Assembly: GCA_016165875.1 (NCBI GenBank)
Contig: JABBOT010000001.1
Coordinates: 43,275,879-43,339,878 of the forward strand
Direction: 5' to 3'
From: Acanthopleura granulata
Taxonomy: Eukaryota; Mollusca; Polyplacophora; Chitonida; Chitonidae
Length of the DNA stretch: 64,000 bases
Positions 62,220-64,000 of this stretch are shown here, one piece after another. The notes below the pieces were generated by a model. The model worked only from the letters and a program-made list of their open reading frames with translations. It searched no databases and was not told the DNA's origin. A program made the position numbers and the translations under genes. How positions within the stretch are numbered: the first letter of the stretch is position 1; every line of letters starts with the position of its first letter.

Positions 62220-62869
62220 GAGAAAACTTTTCAAAACGTTGGAGGATGTATAATTGGCAGCCAAGAAATTCTGATACTATAGTACCGGAAAGGTGCAGCG
62301 TGTGACAATTATACCAAATCAGAGTGCCGGTGTAAATTTGGAGCGAGTACTATAGAGTTCAAGGGTTAGAGAGTTGAGAAATGTCCAGAGGTAATATGAA
62401 GTACGCTTGCTGACTACACAGATTTTCTGAAGTGTCCGTGGTTAAAGCCAGTCTGTCTGCAAGATAAAATCCAAAATTCTGAAAATTTTAAATCTTTGAA
62501 CCAGTCCAGTTGCAGGCAGTGTAAATTTAAGATACGTCAGTGTAGAGAGGTATACAATGATTTCCAGAAAACTTGCATATAGAATTTCTTTCGTAACTGA
62601 CTTCGCTTTTAATATGAAGGCACTATATATATATATATACACACTAAATTCAAGGAGAAAGGGAAAATCCGCTCCGAATTTTCCTGAAAGTGGCCCGTAA
62701 ACTTTACGCCAAGACCCATCCCTCCTAACATAAACTGCCTTCTTACACCCAACAGGCATGTTCTAGGGTAGTGGGGAAAAGATATAAATATACTAAGTAT
62801 GGTTTGCGGCAGTGGTTTATGTACAGTCTACACACCGCATACACAGTTATCCTGGTGTTAAACATAGCC

Positions 62870-63080
62870 ACCCCGGGAATACTGTGTGGCCGTACTTATT
62901 AGCACGCACCGGTATAAGCCAGCACAGGGTGGGGGTGCTTGAGGTGGAGATGAGGGAGGGGATGATTTGTAGGGAACACCTCGCCGGTCTGTATTTATGG
63001 GGTTCATGGTGTACTGACCACCCAGTATTGGGGTCACTGTCTGTGGCCGAAACAGGGTCGCTGCTGCTATTGTTAACAGT
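62870..63080 (-). other. GC-richer, Pro/Ser-rich open stretch; possible exon of a neighbouring gene
   Basis: The minus-strand frame reads PILGGQYTMNPINTDRRGVP, then SSPPSSPPQAPPP. Candidate acceptors AATAGCAG and GGCCACAG lie just upstream, and a GTGCGT donor downstream. Base composition differs from the AT-rich surroundings. No family is recognised, and it may be chance. Confidence 0.2.
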
Positions 63081-63439
63081 GTACACTGACCGGTACATAG
63101 GAAATACCGCACATGATTAGCACAATGTATTACGGTCAGGGGGTATTTTCACAGCCCTGAGACCACTGGTGAGATGGAATGAGGAGAGGCACAATATGGT
63201 TTAGACGGGCTACACCAGGCACTTAATAAGGCCATTAACCGGACTTAGCATTGGTATATTGCTAGATCTACATGCATGCGCTACTGGATCAATGTCCCAA
63301 GTTCATCCCCATACTCCAGGAATCACCAGGCTCTATCGGTCGTGCAGTGGCTTACTTCAGGCTGTGTTCCAGAAAGCTTTTACAGGTTCCTACATGGCTA
63401 CGTGCAGTTACATCATTTATTTTAGGCTTTCATCACAGA

Positions 63440-63692
63440 AAGTTACTTCATGCAGGTAGTGGATTAGGTCGTGGTTTCCTTCAGAAATTGTACCAGACAA
63501 TTACTTCAGGTAGTTGACTAGGTCGGGGTCAGAATTTGTACCAAACAATTACTTCAAGCAGTTGACTACCGTGGTTTCCTTCAGAATTTGCATCAGACAA
63601 TTACTTCAGGTGGTTGATTAGGTCATGCTTTCCTTCAGAATTTGTACCAGACAATTACATTACAGGCAGCTGACTAGGTCGTGCAGTACATG
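63440..63692. repeat. ~50-55 bp tandem repeat near the right edge
   Basis: Four to five units with TTTCCTTCAGAATTTGTACC and AGACAATTACTTCAGG; unit length varies from 48 to about 56. Confidence 0.75.
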
Positions 63693-64000
63693 CTCTCCTA
63701 TACGGTTTTATCTCATAACGTTAAGGTATACCTGGATAATGTGGTGGATTCCTTCAGGCATAACTAATTATAACGGACAAAAGTGTGTACAAAACACGAA
63801 ATCAGGGGAAAACCGGCAAATAAATTCCAGATGCGACGCTGGACATGCACAAGAGAGATGTCTAGGATTGTCTGATCATAGGGGTTTCGATGCAAAATTC
63901 ATTCTCTGATACATATTACATGATATAAGTAATATATGTAATAATTCGATATTTTGCAAAGAAATGAGCAAAGCTAATAGGCAGCAACAGCTTAATAAGT

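Overview
The window is animal nuclear DNA. It is AT-rich and intron-dense, with many minisatellites and about 18 copies of one tRNA-headed SINE ending in (AAAT)n. SINEs of this kind are familiar from mollusc and other lophotrochozoan genomes, so a lophotrochozoan, probably a mollusc, is the best guess. The exact taxon cannot be read from the sequence.

The gene content is a tandem array of three paralogous genes, all on the minus strand. Copy 1 spans 2336-17911 and copy 2 spans 21511-35946; both are complete with 10 coding exons and encode 551 and 552 residues. Copy 3 spans 44055-55346; its exons 2-10 are clear, and only a weak candidate for its signal-peptide exon was found, at 62177-62219. 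I rebuilt the exons by eye from reading frame, splice sites and alignment between copies. All nine intron phases (1,2,1,2,0,0,1,1,0) agree wherever they can be checked.

Each protein has a signal peptide (copies 1 and 2), a Cys-rich and probably helical N-terminal half, then a region matching the repulsive guidance molecule (RGM/hemojuvelin) C-terminal half. That region contains the vWD-like Gly-Asp-Pro-His autocleavage motif, a VRQ/LRQ-type beta stretch ending in a GCP motif, a basic furin-type site, a short CxxxC...CxFDC tail and a GPI-anchor signal. The family call is therefore RGM-like, meaning GPI-anchored cell-surface proteins of the BMP co-receptor or neogenin ligand type. The N-terminal half does not obviously match the vertebrate RGM N-terminal domain, so ligand specificity is open.

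Copies 1 and 2 are mosaics. Exons 5, 6, 8 and 10 are about 97-100% identical, while exons 2-4, 7 and 9 are only about 50-80% identical. This points to patchy gene conversion. Copy 3 is far more diverged but keeps the architecture, the GDPH motif and the furin-type site.

Layout: 1-2.3 kb holds a fold-back element and the copy 1 3' UTR. Copy 1 fills 2.3-18 kb and carries a decayed transposase-like ORF in intron 6. A dead Ty3/Gypsy fragment and a perfect hairpin lie at 18.8-19.7 kb. Copy 2 fills 20.5-36 kb, with several minisatellites in its introns. From 36 to 44 kb no gene is seen, only SINEs and tandem repeats. Copy 3 fills 44-55.3 kb. From 55.3 to 64 kb there are repeats, a reverse-transcriptase remnant at 57.5 kb and only doubtful exons.
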